Origin: Clostridium brassicae
GTDB lineage: Bacteria; Bacillota; Clostridia; Clostridiales; Clostridiaceae
Assembly: GCF_026738875.1 (NCBI RefSeq)
Contig: NZ_JAPQFJ010000015.1
Location: 1 to 64,000, forward strand
Length of the DNA: 64,000 nt
Reading direction: 5' to 3'
A model generated the notes under the pieces. That model was not told where the DNA came from. It made no database searches and was given only the letters and a program-made list of their open reading frames with translations. A program made the position numbers and the translations under genes. Shown here piece by piece: positions 23,686 through 33,145 of this stretch; position 1 is the first letter of the stretch, and every line of letters begins with the position of its first letter.

Positions 23686-24972
23686 ATGCAATCTATAACA
23701 GTTCTTCTCAATCATTATGGATATATAGTTTTATTAATTGCATTAATGTTAGAGTTGATTGCATTTCCACTTCCAGGTGAGTTTCTTATGATCTATTGTG
23801 GATTTCTTGTAAATCAACATAAATTAAATTGGTTACTAAGTATTATAATTGCATCATCTGGAACAATTATGGGCATAACAATATCCTATTTTGTAGGAAG
23901 TAAATTAGGTCTTACATTCTTCAAACACTATGGTCATTACATTCATTTAGGTTCAGATAAGTTAGATAAAACTTCAACATGGTTTAATAAGTATGGCAAC
24001 AAACTATTATTAATTTCATATTTTATACCTGGTGTTAGACATATTACAGGATACTTTTCAGGAATAACAGAAATCACCTATAAAAAGTTTATGCAAAATG
24101 CCTATATAGGAGCTTTTTTATGGACTACAACATTTATTTCTTTAGGTAAAGTTCTAGGAAATAATTGGGATAAATACCATAGTATCATTACTAGATATTT
24201 AATTATAGGTGGTTTAATAACGTCTTCAATTATGATTATTATATATATTTATAGGAATCACAAGCAACATATCACTGAATTTACTATAAAAATACTTGAA
24301 AATGCTATAAAAACATTTAATTCTTTTGGCAAGATTAAAATTGTAATAGCAGGAATTGCTTTAGCTTTTTTAGGTTTTTCTGTTCTTGTAATTGGTGTAA
24401 TTCAAGATTTTTTAGCCCATGAATTTAATGAATTTGATATCATTGTAACATATTTAGTAAAAACTATTTTTACAGAAAATTGGAAATATATAATAAATTT
24501 ATTTAATAATATAACATCTTTAAATATGTTAATACCAGTAGCTATTTGTATAATTATATTTATTACAATAAGAGACATAGATACATTTCTTGAAATTAGA
24601 TTTGTGTTTTTAGCAATTTTAGGTGGAGAAATATTACAAACTATATTAAGACTTGTTTTTAAACATTTAGGACCATCAAAGCTATCTCTAATAGAAACTA
24701 TTAAATATACTTTTCCAAGTAAGCAATCTTTTATGACTATTGTGGCATATGGTTTCTTATGTTTTCTTATAATACGTCATACAAATAAGAATTGGATTAA
24801 AACTACTTCTATAATAATAACTATAATTATTTGTTTTTTGGGAGGTTTGAGTCCTATATTTTATCAAGTTGAATATCCAAGTGATGTTTATGCTGGTTAT
24901 GTTTTTGGTGGAGTGTGGTTAACCTTAAATATTGTATTATTAGAAGTCTTTCGTATTTTACCTAAAATATAA
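23686..24972 (+). CDS. DedA domain fused to a catalytically degenerate PAP2 domain
   Basis: Fusion protein of 428 residues. Residues about 1-185 are a DedA domain (ELIAFPLPGEFLMIYCG, then SYFIPGVRHITGYFSG). Residues about 215-425 are a PAP2-like domain. In the PAP2 part all three motifs are broken: the R-P block reads FKHLGPSK, the P-S-G-H block reads FPSKQS (His to Gln, Gly to Lys), and the S-R...H...D block reads SPIFYQVEYPSD (Arg to Pro, His to Glu). The fold is kept but phosphatase chemistry should be lost, so this half may bind a lipid or dimerise. It is last gene of the cluster, 40 bases after the BcrC-like gene. The ribosome site is ggaggg. Confidence 0.88.
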   Translation: MQSITVLLNHYGYIVLLIALMLELIAFPLPGEFLMIYCGFLVNQHKLNWLLSIIIASSGTIMGITISYFVGSKLGLTFFKHYGHYIHLGSDKLDKTSTWFNKYGNKLLLISYFIPGVRHITGYFSGITEITYKKFMQNAYIGAFLWTTTFISLGKVLGNNWDKYHSIITRYLIIGGLITSSIMIIIYIYRNHKQHITEFTIKILENAIKTFNSFGKIKIVIAGIALAFLGFSVLVIGVIQDFLAHEFNEFDIIVTYLVKTIFTENWKYIINLFNNITSLNMLIPVAICIIIFITIRDIDTFLEIRFVFLAILGGEILQTILRLVFKHLGPSKLSLIETIKYTFPSKQSFMTIVAYGFLCFLIIRHTNKNWIKTTSIIITIIICFLGGLSPIFYQVEYPSDVYAGYVFGGVWLTLNIVLLEVFRILPKI

Positions 24973-25111
24973 TTCCAATACAAAGATTGTAGAAAAAATT
25001 AAGTAATTTGAAAATCAATTAATGAGCAACTTTTATATTGTGCAGTATTATGAGAAGGACAGTTTTTTCAATGCTTAGCTTTTTATATGGTGGAAGTTTG
25101 CTGTAAAAACA

Positions 25112-25143
25112 CAAAAACACCAAGTATAAAACCCAGTGTTTTC
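25112..25143 (-). terminator. Terminator of the RNase P RNA gene
   Basis: On the minus strand aaaacac - loop - gtgtttt followed by tgtgttttta, just past the 3' end of the RNase P RNA. The stem is short (7 bp) but extended by A-T pairs. Confidence 0.55.
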
Positions 25144-25145
25144 AA

Positions 25146-25521
25146 TGGCACGACTAAGTCTATAAGCCGAGTTCTGTATTAAACGGTCATCTATCTAGGC
25201 CTAATGTTACCATTAGGCTCAAGCGATCTTACCCGGAGACGGGACGGGCAGCCCCATATGTCTCCCTATTCGATCTTGCTCCAAGTGGGGTTTACATAGC
25301 CGCAAAGTCGCCAATGCGCTGGTGAGCTCTTACCTCGCCTTTCCATCCTTGCCAGGCAGCCAAAGCTGCACTCATCAGAGAATCTGATTCTGGCGGTATA
25401 TCTCTGTTGCACTTTCCTTAGAGTCGCCTCCACTGGGTATTACCCAGCACCCTGCCCTATGGAGCTCGGACTTTCCTCTCCTGCAGTAATCTGCAGCAGC
25501 GACCATCTGGCTTACTCGCAA
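25146..25521 (-). ncRNA. rnpB: RNase P RNA component (bacterial type A)
   Basis: The minus strand contains the universal landmarks: GAGGAAAGUCCGAGCUCCAU and GGGCAGGGUGCUGGGUAAU near the 5' side, the CCCACUUGGAGCAAGAU and AAUAGG region, the GGGUAAGAUCGCUUGAG region, and the closing ACAGAACUCGGCUUAUAGAC. The 5' strand of P1 (gagtaagccagatggtcgc) and the 3' end gacttagtc close the molecule. It makes the catalytic RNA that trims tRNA 5' ends. The P4 helix elements are intact. Ends are estimated within a few bases. Confidence 0.96.
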
Positions 25522-25557
25522 GATTTATCTTATCATATAAATTTATAAAAATCAAAT

Positions 25558-26274
25558 TTATTTTTCTGGTAAATATATCATTCTTCCACAATTATCACAA
25601 TAAATTATTTCTTTGCCCTCATTTAATTTTGTAATTGTCATCTTAGGAAGCTTTATTTTACATCCTAAACATACATTTTTCTTAACAAGCACTATAGGAT
25701 TATTTTTCTGCCTTTTTAAAGAATTATATATGTTTAACACTTCATCAGGAATTTCCTTTTCTAAAGATTCAACTATCTGTTTACCTTCTTCAATTTTCAT
25801 CTTAGATTCAGCCAATCTAAGTGATGCTTCAGTTTTGTAATCATCAAATTTCTGCTTTAAATTAACAATTTCTGCTTTTAATTCATCTTTTTCTTTACTT
25901 AAAATATCTTCCTTTTCCATAAGGCTAAAATATTCATTTTCCTCATTATTTATTGTTTCTTTATAGTTAAGAATCTCTTTTTCGCATTTACTTATCATTT
26001 TTAAATCACTACCACAATCCTTATACAACTTATCTTCTAACTTTAATAGGTCTTCTTTTTGTATTTCTATTTGGTTACTTAAATCTGCAGAGCTATTCTT
26101 AACTTTTTCAAGTTCATTCTTCTTCTCTATATATCTCAATTTTAATTCTTGAAACTCTTTCTTTATTTTATTTAAAATAGATATATCTTTATTATTCTTT
26201 ATGCCCTTGTCTCCTTCGTCTATTTTATCATAGCCTTTTTGCAATTCTGCTAACTTTCTTATAACATCTTTCAT
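25558..26274 (-). CDS. C4-type zinc-ribbon coiled-coil protein (DUF164/COG1579)
   Basis: Protein of 238 residues: a long coiled coil (about 20-175, Glu/Lys heptads such as LRYIEKKNELEKVKN) followed by a C-terminal zinc ribbon, CLGCKIKLP...IYCDNCGRM (four Cys ligands). This is the conserved protein that sits beside nif3 in many Firmicutes; it probably binds nucleic acid, but its function is unknown. The ATG at 26274 is used because ataggagg lies upstream; 15 extra codons have no site. The gene lies 57 bases after the Nif3-like gene. Confidence 0.9.
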   Translation of the reverse strand: MKDVIRKLAELQKGYDKIDEGDKGIKNNKDISILNKIKKEFQELKLRYIEKKNELEKVKNSSADLSNQIEIQKEDLLKLEDKLYKDCGSDLKMISKCEKEILNYKETINNEENEYFSLMEKEDILSKEKDELKAEIVNLKQKFDDYKTEASLRLAESKMKIEEGKQIVESLEKEIPDEVLNIYNSLKRQKNNPIVLVKKNVCLGCKIKLPKMTITKLNEGKEIIYCDNCGRMIYLPEK

Positions 26275-26331
26275 ACCAATTCCTCCTATAGTTATAAAAT
26301 AAAAAATAGAAATAAGCATTACATCTCATTT

Positions 26332-27147
26332 CTATTTTAACTTGTATGGGTCTCTAATCCTGTTAGACATAATAACAGAATTATTAAAGCCCATATTTTT
26401 TATTCTATTTTCTAATTCCATAGCAACAAATTTCATACATGGCCACTCTGTTCCAAAATGGCCAGCATCTATTAAGGCCATACCTTCTTCACTATAATCA
26501 CTAACATAGTGGTAACTTGTATCGCCTGTAATTATACAATCAACATGTGCCTTTTTAGCTTTATCAAAATAATCTTGGCCACTTCCATTTATTATAGCTA
26601 TCTTCTTTATAACCTTAGATTCTTCCCCAGAGTACCTAACATAAGAAATGTTTAAGTCCTCTTTTATCTTACAACATAATTCTTCTAAAGTTATATATTT
26701 CTCTAACTCCACGATTCTACCTATGCCACTTATGCTATCATTATATTCCCTATTAGGTGCAAGTTCTATAGTTTTAAAACTTTTAAATCCTAATATTTTA
26801 ACTAATATATCATTTATTCCATCTTTAACAGAGTCTAAATTTGTATGACTTGAATAAAGATTAATGTTATTTTTAATAAGCTGAATTATTTTTTTCCCAA
26901 TAAGAGTTTCTGTTGTTATAGAAGAAGGTTTTCTGAATAATAGTGGATGATGCGTCAAAATAAGGCTGCAATTTTTATCTTTCGCCTCCTCTATCACATC
27001 TAACGTGCAATCTAATGCTACTAAAATAGATGTTATCTCTTCATCCTTATCGCCTACCATAAGACCAACGTTATCATAACTTTCTTTAAGATTTACTGGT
27101 GCTATATCCTCCATAAATTTTACAACATCTCTAACTTTTAAAGGCAT
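26332..27147 (-). CDS. Nif3-like dinuclear metal-centre protein (YqfO type, short form)
   Basis: Protein of 271 residues of the Nif3/GTP cyclohydrolase I type 2 family. Metal-ligand motifs are THHPLLFRKP (about 64-73), SSHTNLDSV (about 98-106) and the C-terminal AGHFGTEWPCMKF (about 227-239) with the conserved Glu. It forms a hexameric toroid; the physiological reaction is unsettled. The usual inserted domain is absent or short in this form. It overlaps the upstream trmK gene by 10 bases, as in Bacillus and other Firmicutes. Confidence 0.93.
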   Translation of the reverse strand: MPLKVRDVVKFMEDIAPVNLKESYDNVGLMVGDKDEEITSILVALDCTLDVIEEAKDKNCSLILTHHPLLFRKPSSITTETLIGKKIIQLIKNNINLYSSHTNLDSVKDGINDILVKILGFKSFKTIELAPNREYNDSISGIGRIVELEKYITLEELCCKIKEDLNISYVRYSGEESKVIKKIAIINGSGQDYFDKAKKAHVDCIITGDTSYHYVSDYSEEGMALIDAGHFGTEWPCMKFVAMELENRIKNMGFNNSVIMSNRIRDPYKLK

Positions 27148-27827
27148 TTTAAAAATTCCTCCAACTTACTTATTTTATATTCTACTTCATCTTTTCTCTT
27201 TTTAGCTGGTTCTGTATTTTCATTTAAATATTTTAGTATACTCTTATATTTATCTAATTTAAATTCAATATATTCCCTTATAAGAGGATGTTTTTTATCT
27301 ATTAATTTCTCACTTACCTCATAATATATATGATCTAATTCTAAAGGCTTATTATCATACTTTATCTTTATTATTTCGTAGTATTTTCCTTCATCAAAGC
27401 ATAATTCCTCATTAATTATATCATAACCAGCTTCATAAATATATTGTCTTAATACTTCTGGATTTTGAACAGGCTGAAGAATTAAAAACTTAAAACTCTC
27501 AAATACAGTTTTACTTTCTTCTATTATATCTCTAATGAGATTTCCACCCATTCCAGCAATTATTGCACCTTCTGCTTCAAAAGGCTTTACAGTTGTTAAC
27601 CCTCCCCCTAATCTACAGGAGATTTTATCATAAAGCCCTTCTCTTTTTACATTGTGCTTTGCCTTATCTACAGGTCCTTTATTTATATCAGATGCAATAG
27701 CTCTATTGCACACTCCTTTTTTTATTAAATATATAGGTAAATAAGCATGATCAGTACCTACATCACATATAACTTCACACTTATCTACCATACTTCCGAT
27801 TGTTTTTAGTCTATCACTTATGTTCAT
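27138..27827 (-). CDS. trmK: tRNA (adenine-22-N1)-methyltransferase
   Basis: SAM-dependent enzyme of 229 residues that methylates N1 of A22 in the D-loop of certain tRNAs. Motif I is VICDVGTDHAYLPIYL (about 20-35); also present are ASDINKGPVDKA (about 46-57) and AGMGGNLI (about 90-97, the family's G-M-G-G). The C-terminal half is a coiled coil. The start at 27827 follows ataggagaa; the longer frame lacks a site. It sits 10 bases past a PH-domain membrane protein gene and overlaps the Nif3-like gene. Confidence 0.93.
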   Translation of the reverse strand: MNISDRLKTIGSMVDKCEVICDVGTDHAYLPIYLIKKGVCNRAIASDINKGPVDKAKHNVKREGLYDKISCRLGGGLTTVKPFEAEGAIIAGMGGNLIRDIIEESKTVFESFKFLILQPVQNPEVLRQYIYEAGYDIINEELCFDEGKYYEIIKIKYDNKPLELDHIYYEVSEKLIDKKHPLIREYIEFKLDKYKSILKYLNENTEPAKKRKDEVEYKISKLEEFLKCL

Positions 27828-27837
27828 GTAATTTCTC

Positions 27838-28725
27838 CTATAAATAATCAATTAATGTTTTAATCTGCATTAAAAAGAAAGCTAATGATGTTATAAGAGA
27901 GAAATATATATACCTATAAGCTGTTTTCTTATCATATTTCACATGAAAATGAGCTGCATAATACATACAGAATAAAATACCCATATTTAATGCACCATAT
28001 GTCATCTGCTTAAAGGCAAATTGCTTACCAGTACCCATCTTTACAGCTTGAAACTTAGAATTGAAACTTATAGGCATTTCTGCCGGAAACATCTGCTTTA
28101 AATATAATATTAGAGGCATTATTATAGATGCTACTATTATAGCACTAACCAATATAAAAGGTATCATAAATCTTTTTTGCTTATGAAGGTTTATGTCTTT
28201 GTTAGGTTTATGCTCCCAATCCAAATATTCGATATTTTTTTCCTCTAAAGTTTTTTTCAGTTTCTCAATATCTTCTGGTGAAATAGCATAATTTATTTCT
28301 TCGGTTCTTAAATATATTACCTCTTGACTATTGGTAACAAACATTCTAGTAGTACCTATTTTATCTATTACAACTCTTCCAAGTGCAAAACTATTTTTAC
28401 CAACACCTGATAATTTAACTCCCTTAATCAAGCCCTTTGAAGTTTTATAACCTTGCAAAGTCTCAAAAGAAATACTGAGATCTTTCAATCCCCAAATTCC
28501 TTTAATATGTATAGAATCTTCATCAATTATATATGTTACTGTTAATGTTAAAATAAAATAATACAATTCATATATATTAAATATACTTAAAAATATTTTT
28601 ATCAAAGATATTATTGTATATGTATCTATCAACTTCATCAATACAAAAGTAACTATGTTCACTAATACTATATAAGAAAATATAATTAAAGGTCCTGTAC
28701 CCTTTTTATTCTTATATATTTGCAT
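27838..28725 (-). CDS. Membrane protein with bacterial PH-like domain
   Basis: Protein of 295 residues: two membrane segments at about 13-63, a soluble bacterial PH domain (about 68-155; YIIDEDSIHIKGIWGLKDLS is the start strand pair), a short linker, and three further membrane segments (about 190-212, 248-265, 273-292). Not a named family member that I can verify. The gene lies immediately upstream of trmK with a 10-base gap and follows rpoD after a terminator, so it may head the trmK operon. Confidence 0.8.
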   Translation of the reverse strand: MQIYKNKKGTGPLIIFSYIVLVNIVTFVLMKLIDTYTIISLIKIFLSIFNIYELYYFILTLTVTYIIDEDSIHIKGIWGLKDLSISFETLQGYKTSKGLIKGVKLSGVGKNSFALGRVVIDKIGTTRMFVTNSQEVIYLRTEEINYAISPEDIEKLKKTLEEKNIEYLDWEHKPNKDINLHKQKRFMIPFILVSAIIVASIIMPLILYLKQMFPAEMPISFNSKFQAVKMGTGKQFAFKQMTYGALNMGILFCMYYAAHFHVKYDKKTAYRYIYFSLITSLAFFLMQIKTLIDYL

Positions 28726-28756
28726 CCCATCACCCCCTTTTAAGTTATTATATCAT

Positions 28757-28787
28757 AAAAAAAGAGCAAAGTTAAACTTTACTCTTT
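28757..28787 (-). terminator. Terminator after rpoD
   Basis: On the minus strand aaagagtaaagt - loop - actttgctctttttttatg: a 12-bp stem with one wobble and a strong U-tract, about 25 bases past the rpoD stop codon. Confidence 0.85.
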
Positions 28788-28811
28788 CTTTTACAATAAT
28801 ATACCTTTACC

Positions 28812-29918
28812 TTAATCCAAGTAATCCTTAAGTTTCTTGCTTCTGCTTGGATGTCTTAACTTTCTTAAAGCTTTTGCTTCTATTTGTCTTATTCTTTCTC
28901 TAGTTACATTGAATTCTTTTCCGACTTCCTCTAAAGTTCTCGCTCTACCATCATCCAAACCAAATCTAAGTCTTAAAACTTTTTCTTCTCTTGGTGTCAA
29001 TGTATCTAAAACATTTATCAATTGTTCTTTTAGCATTGTGAATGCAGCTGCTTCTGCTGGTGCAGGTGCTTCATCATCTGGAATAAAATCCCCTAAGTGA
29101 CTATCTTCCTCTTCCCCGATAGGAGTTTCTAAAGATACCGGTTCCTGAGCTATCTTCATTATTTCTCTTACTTTATCTACAGGCATTTCCATAATCTTTG
29201 CTATTTCTTCTGGTTGAGGTTCACGGCCCAATTCTTGTAAAAGTTGTCTTGAAACTCTAATAAGTTTGTTTATTGTTTCAACCATATGAACAGGGATTCT
29301 TATAGTTCTAGCTTGGTCTGCTATAGCTCTAGTTATTGCCTGCCTTATCCACCATGTAGCATAAGTACTAAACTTATACCCTTTTCTATAATCAAACTTT
29401 TCTACAGCTTTTATAAGGCCTAAATTTCCTTCTTGAATAAGGTCAAGAAAAAGCATTCCTCTTCCTACATATCTCTTAGCAATACTTACAACTAATCTAA
29501 GATTAGCTTCTGCTAATTTCTTCTTAGCAATCATACTTCCTTCTTCTATTCTTTGAGCTAATTCAATTTCTTCTTCTGGAGATAAAAGAGGCACTTTACC
29601 TATTTCTTTTAGATACATTCTTACAGGATCATCTATTGATATACCTTCTGGTACACTTAAATCAATTTCTTCTTCCTCTTCCTCAATCTGTTTCATATCA
29701 CCTATTACTTCTATATCCATAGATTCAAGTACATTGTATACTTTCTCTATTTGTTCAGGACTTAACTCCACATGTTCTAATTCATCCATTATTTCTTGAT
29801 ATGTTAAACTTCCATTTTTTTTGCCTTTATCAATAAGATTCTTTATTATCTTCATCTTTTCATTTTGATCTTTTACGTTGTTTTTACTAGCTGTTTTCTT
29901 ACTGTTCTTCTCTGCCAT
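28812..29918 (-). CDS. rpoD: Primary RNA polymerase sigma factor SigA/RpoD
   Basis: Housekeeping sigma-70 factor of 368 residues. In order: region 1.1 (about 20-85), an acidic insert [13 protein letters not shown], region 1.2 [16 protein letters not shown] (about 97-112), region 2 [19 protein letters not shown] and [17 protein letters not shown] (about 155-205, -10 recognition), region 3, and region 4 with [20 protein letters not shown] (about 325-344, -35 recognition). The length is standard for Firmicutes. The ATG lies 4 bases past the dnaG stop with aaaggaggt between, so dnaG-rpoD are cotranscribed as in the macromolecular-synthesis operon. Confidence 0.98.
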   Translation of the reverse strand: MAEKNSKKTASKNNVKDQNEKMKIIKNLIDKGKKNGSLTYQEIMDELEHVELSPEQIEKVYNVLESMDIEVIGDMKQIEEEEEEIDLSVPEGISIDDPVRMYLKEIGKVPLLSPEEEIELAQRIEEGSMIAKKKLAEANLRLVVSIAKRYVGRGMLFLDLIQEGNLGLIKAVEKFDYRKGYKFSTYATWWIRQAITRAIADQARTIRIPVHMVETINKLIRVSRQLLQELGREPQPEEIAKIMEMPVDKVREIMKIAQEPVSLETPIGEEEDSHLGDFIPDDEAPAPAEAAAFTMLKEQLINVLDTLTPREEKVLRLRFGLDDGRARTLEEVGKEFNVTRERIRQIEAKALRKLRHPSRSKKLKDYLD

Positions 29919-29922
29919 TTTA

Positions 29923-31722
29923 TTACCTCCTTTCGTTATTTGTAATTTTCATTATATCCTCTTCAATTTCTTGGAATTGTTTTACAAGTTGTAAAGACTC
30001 CTCAAAAAGGCCTTTTTCTTCGCATAGTTTTATTTTGTTCATAACTTCTTTTTTCGACTCCTCTAGCTTATATTTTTTAATTTCTCTCATATAATCATTT
30101 ATTAATTCTTTATAATTATCACTATCTACAAGACTACTTTGCACAATCTTAGTCCATTCTTTAGAACTTTCAATGTCATTACATCTAGCTTCTATATATA
30201 TTTCATCATTTTCAGTTTTATTATTTTTAGTTTCAATAATTAAATTAAATATTTTTTTATGACTATCTAAGATTAATTCTTCTTCCTCAATATTTTCCTT
30301 TACATATCTATAAGCATCAATGCTTTGAAGCATAGTTTTCAGTAAATTTCTCTCTGCCTTTATAAAACCAGGCTCTAAATATAATTTTTGTCTAAAAGCA
30401 CTCTCACTATACATGTTTTGTGAATTTTTTACATTTCTTTGATTTTTATTGGATAAAGAATCATAAATCGCTTGTTCATTAACTCCAGTTTCTTCTGATA
30501 CCTTCTTTATGTAAACATCCATAGTAATTGGATCTAGTTCAGAAACTATATTACACACTTTTTTTATATAAGCAGCCAACATTTCTCCATTTTTTAAATT
30601 TAACCCTTCTTTTGCACGTTCTATTCTATAGTCAATAAAAGGCATAGCTTTATCTATAAGTTGAAGGAAAGCATCCTTGCCATTATTTCTAACAAACTCA
30701 TCTGGATCTTTTCCTTGAGGAACTGAAAGTACTTTTAAATCAAAGCCTTCTTTTCTCAATATATCTAGTCCCCTTATAGTTGCATTTTTGCCTGCACTAT
30801 CTGAATCATAGGATATTATTACTCTATCTGCATATCTTTTTAATAATTTAGCTTGTTGGGATGTAAGTGCCGTACCTAATGAAGCCACAACATTAGTTAT
30901 CCCATATTGATGTAAAGATATACAATCCATATATCCTTCTACAATAATTAATGTCCTGTCTTTTAAATCCCTATTAGCAAAATTTAATCCATAAAGATTT
31001 GTTCCTTTTTTAAAAACTTCTGTTTCAGGAGAATTTAAATATTTAGGCTTTGAGTCGTCTAAAACTCTTCCTCCAAACCCTATCACTCTTCCTTTATAAT
31101 CAAAAACAGGAAACATAACTCTTTCTCTAAATCTATCATAATAAGAATTATTTTTCCCTTTAGTTATTAATCCTGCATTTAAAAGATCTAGTTCAGAATA
31201 TCCTTTCTTTTTTAAATAATTGGTTATATTACTCCAACCCTTTGGCGCATATCCTAAGCCAAACCGTCTTATTGTACTGTTTTTTATACCTCTGCCTATA
31301 AAGTACTCAATAACTTTTTTATCATTTTGAAGACAAGCAAAATAGTATCTAGCTGCATCTACATTAATTTTATATATTTTTTTATGCTTGTTATTTTCTA
31401 CTTTTGTCTTATCCCCAAAATTAACATCTATATTAGCTCTCTCTGCAAGATATTTTAAAGTTTCCACAAAAGAAATATTTTTTGTTTTCATAATGAATGT
31501 AATTACATTTCCTGCCTCACCACATCCAAAGCACTTGTATATCTGTTTATCAGGAGAGACACTAAAAGATGGTGTTTTTTCATGATGAAATGGACAAAGG
31601 CCTGTAAAATTTCTTCCTGCTCTTTTAAGCTGAACACTTTCAGATATAATATCTACTATATCATTTTGTTCTTTGATTTTTTGAATTACCTCTTCACTTA
31701 TCAATGAAGCATTACCACCCAC
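29923..31722 (-). CDS. dnaG: DNA primase
   Basis: Primase of 599 residues that makes RNA primers at the replication fork. The N-terminal CHC2 zinc finger has Cys43, His46, Cys64 and Cys67 ([21 protein letters not shown]). The TOPRIM catalytic core is [15 protein letters not shown] (about 257-271) with [12 protein letters not shown] (about 303-314) binding Mg2+. The C-terminal about 160 residues form the DnaB-binding helical part. The frame begins at a GTG with no good ribosome site; a TTG at about 31704 (giving [11 protein letters not shown], the usual N-terminus) follows gggtgg and may be the real start. rpoD follows directly. Confidence 0.97.
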   Translation of the reverse strand: MGGNASLISEEVIQKIKEQNDIVDIISESVQLKRAGRNFTGLCPFHHEKTPSFSVSPDKQIYKCFGCGEAGNVITFIMKTKNISFVETLKYLAERANIDVNFGDKTKVENNKHKKIYKINVDAARYYFACLQNDKKVIEYFIGRGIKNSTIRRFGLGYAPKGWSNITNYLKKKGYSELDLLNAGLITKGKNNSYYDRFRERVMFPVFDYKGRVIGFGGRVLDDSKPKYLNSPETEVFKKGTNLYGLNFANRDLKDRTLIIVEGYMDCISLHQYGITNVVASLGTALTSQQAKLLKRYADRVIISYDSDSAGKNATIRGLDILRKEGFDLKVLSVPQGKDPDEFVRNNGKDAFLQLIDKAMPFIDYRIERAKEGLNLKNGEMLAAYIKKVCNIVSELDPITMDVYIKKVSEETGVNEQAIYDSLSNKNQRNVKNSQNMYSESAFRQKLYLEPGFIKAERNLLKTMLQSIDAYRYVKENIEEEELILDSHKKIFNLIIETKNNKTENDEIYIEARCNDIESSKEWTKIVQSSLVDSDNYKELINDYMREIKKYKLEESKKEVMNKIKLCEEKGLFEESLQLVKQFQEIEEDIMKITNNERR

Positions 31723-32065
31723 TTATTAATTTTTTGCTAACCTTATACGTATTCGACAAAAAAGTCTTTTCTCCTTCTATCTTTTTTAAAATTTTACTTA
31801 CTATATAGTATATATTCTTTATAAAATACAAATTTCCTTCATTTTTTTTTATTTTATGTATACATATATTTTTCCATATCTTTGAAAAAATATTCAATGA
31901 TTTAACCTATTAGTAATTTATTATATAACTAGTAAAATAAATATCCTCTTCTCAGTAATTATTATTTCTATACAATAATATAAAATTCCTTTTTACAACT
32001 AAAATGTATATTCTAATATCTTTTTTAATATGTTTATAATGAGATCTTATTTAAGGAGGACTATT
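31723..32065. other. Divergent spacer between dnaG and the CotS-like gene
   Basis: About 340 bases of very AT-rich DNA holding two divergent promoters. On the plus side TATAAT lies at 32035-32040, close to the CotS-like gene's ribosome site; it is perhaps part of a sporulation promoter, since no SigA -35 fits. On the minus side no clear pair was found for dnaG. A 61-codon minus-strand frame here overlaps dnaG's start and is considered spurious. Confidence 0.45.
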
Positions 32066-33127
32066 ATGCCTAATGCGGCTAAATCATATAATTTAAATTT
32101 GCTTTCAGAAGAAAACGTAAAAAAATGTGTTCTTCCTCATTATAATTTGGAAGGAGCCAAAATTGAACCCATAAAATTTAAAGATACTGATAAACAAAGA
32201 GCCGTTTATAGAATAGAACATAGCAATAAAGAATACTGCCTAAAAAAAGTTTACTTTGGAAAAGAAGATCTATTATTTGTATATTCAGCTATAGAGTGGT
32301 TATATAGACACAGTTTAAATGTACCTAGAATTTTACCTAATAAATATAATGGAAGATTTGTTGAATACGAAGGAATGCTGTTTATTTTAACTCCTTGGAT
32401 TGAAGGAGAAAAATGTAATTATGATTTAACTTTAAATTTAGATAAAAGCTGTTCCACTCTAGCAACATTCCATAATAAATGTAATAATTTCACCCCTATA
32501 AATGGAAGTTCTTCTAGAAAAGGATGTAACAACTTATATGAATCTATAAACAAACACTTTCAACAACTTCTTATACATTCAAATATGGCTTTTAAATACA
32601 AAGATAACTTTTCAAAAATATACTTAAAAAATTTTAATAAGGCTATTTATCTTGCTAAAAAATCTGTAGAAGCATTAAGTAGAGTCAATCCTAATAATTT
32701 AACAGTATCTCTATGTCATATGGATTATGTGAATAAAAATCTAATTTTTGACTCTAACTCAAATATATGGATTATAGATTTTGATAAATGCAGAATGGAT
32801 TATGTAGCCTATGATTTATCTTATTTCTTTAGACGTCTTCTAAAAAGAGAAAAAACCTGTTGGGATATTGATACCGCTATTTTATGTCTTAAATCTTATG
32901 AAAAGATACGTCCACTCAATATAGATGAGTATTATTACTTATTAGGCTATTTAACTTTTCCTCAAAAATATTGGAAAATTTCTAAAGACTATTATCGCAA
33001 TATAAGAAAATGTAATAAAAAAGCCTTTAGAGATATACTATATAGCTCCTGTAAATCTTTTGATTCTCAAATAAAGTTCAATGATGAATTTAATAACTAT
33101 ATAAATGAAAATGTCCCAACTAATTAG
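32066..33127 (+). CDS. CotS-like spore coat protein kinase (aminoglycoside phosphotransferase fold)
   Basis: Protein of 353 residues of the CotS/YutH family. The N-lobe has YRIEHSNKEYCLKKVYFGKE with the ATP Lys (about 50-65). The catalytic loop is LCHMDYVNKNLIFDS (H-x-D-x4-N) and the metal motif is IIDFDKCRMD. CotS proteins are kept in the inner spore coat; those with these motifs intact are probable kinases. The start at 32066 follows taaggagga, 7 bases away; the longer upstream frame has no site. It stands alone on the plus strand between minus-strand operons and ends in a hairpin shared with ppdK, so expression is probably by a mother-cell sigma factor. Confidence 0.88.
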   Translation: MPNAAKSYNLNLLSEENVKKCVLPHYNLEGAKIEPIKFKDTDKQRAVYRIEHSNKEYCLKKVYFGKEDLLFVYSAIEWLYRHSLNVPRILPNKYNGRFVEYEGMLFILTPWIEGEKCNYDLTLNLDKSCSTLATFHNKCNNFTPINGSSSRKGCNNLYESINKHFQQLLIHSNMAFKYKDNFSKIYLKNFNKAIYLAKKSVEALSRVNPNNLTVSLCHMDYVNKNLIFDSNSNIWIIDFDKCRMDYVAYDLSYFFRRLLKREKTCWDIDTAILCLKSYEKIRPLNIDEYYYLLGYLTFPQKYWKISKDYYRNIRKCNKKAFRDILYSSCKSFDSQIKFNDEFNNYINENVPTN

Positions 33128-33142
33128 TTGAGACATTTTTTT
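33108..33142. terminator. Bidirectional terminator between the CotS-like gene and ppdK
   Basis: aaatgtcccaact - aattag-type loop - agttgagacattttttt (one mismatch). The last codons of the CotS-like gene lie inside the 5' arm. T-runs on both sides serve the two convergent genes. Confidence 0.85.
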
Positions 33143-33145
33143 ATT

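Noticed and set aside
25146-25521. Possible tRNA, T-box or riboswitch
   Set aside because: The whole structured stretch is explained by RNase P RNA landmarks. No tRNA T-loop (GTTCRANNC) or T-box (UGGN-type) element was found here or elsewhere in the window.
31712-31897. Short minus-strand frame before dnaG
   Set aside because: Overlaps the dnaG start, no ribosome site, Lys/Ile-rich composition of spacer DNA.
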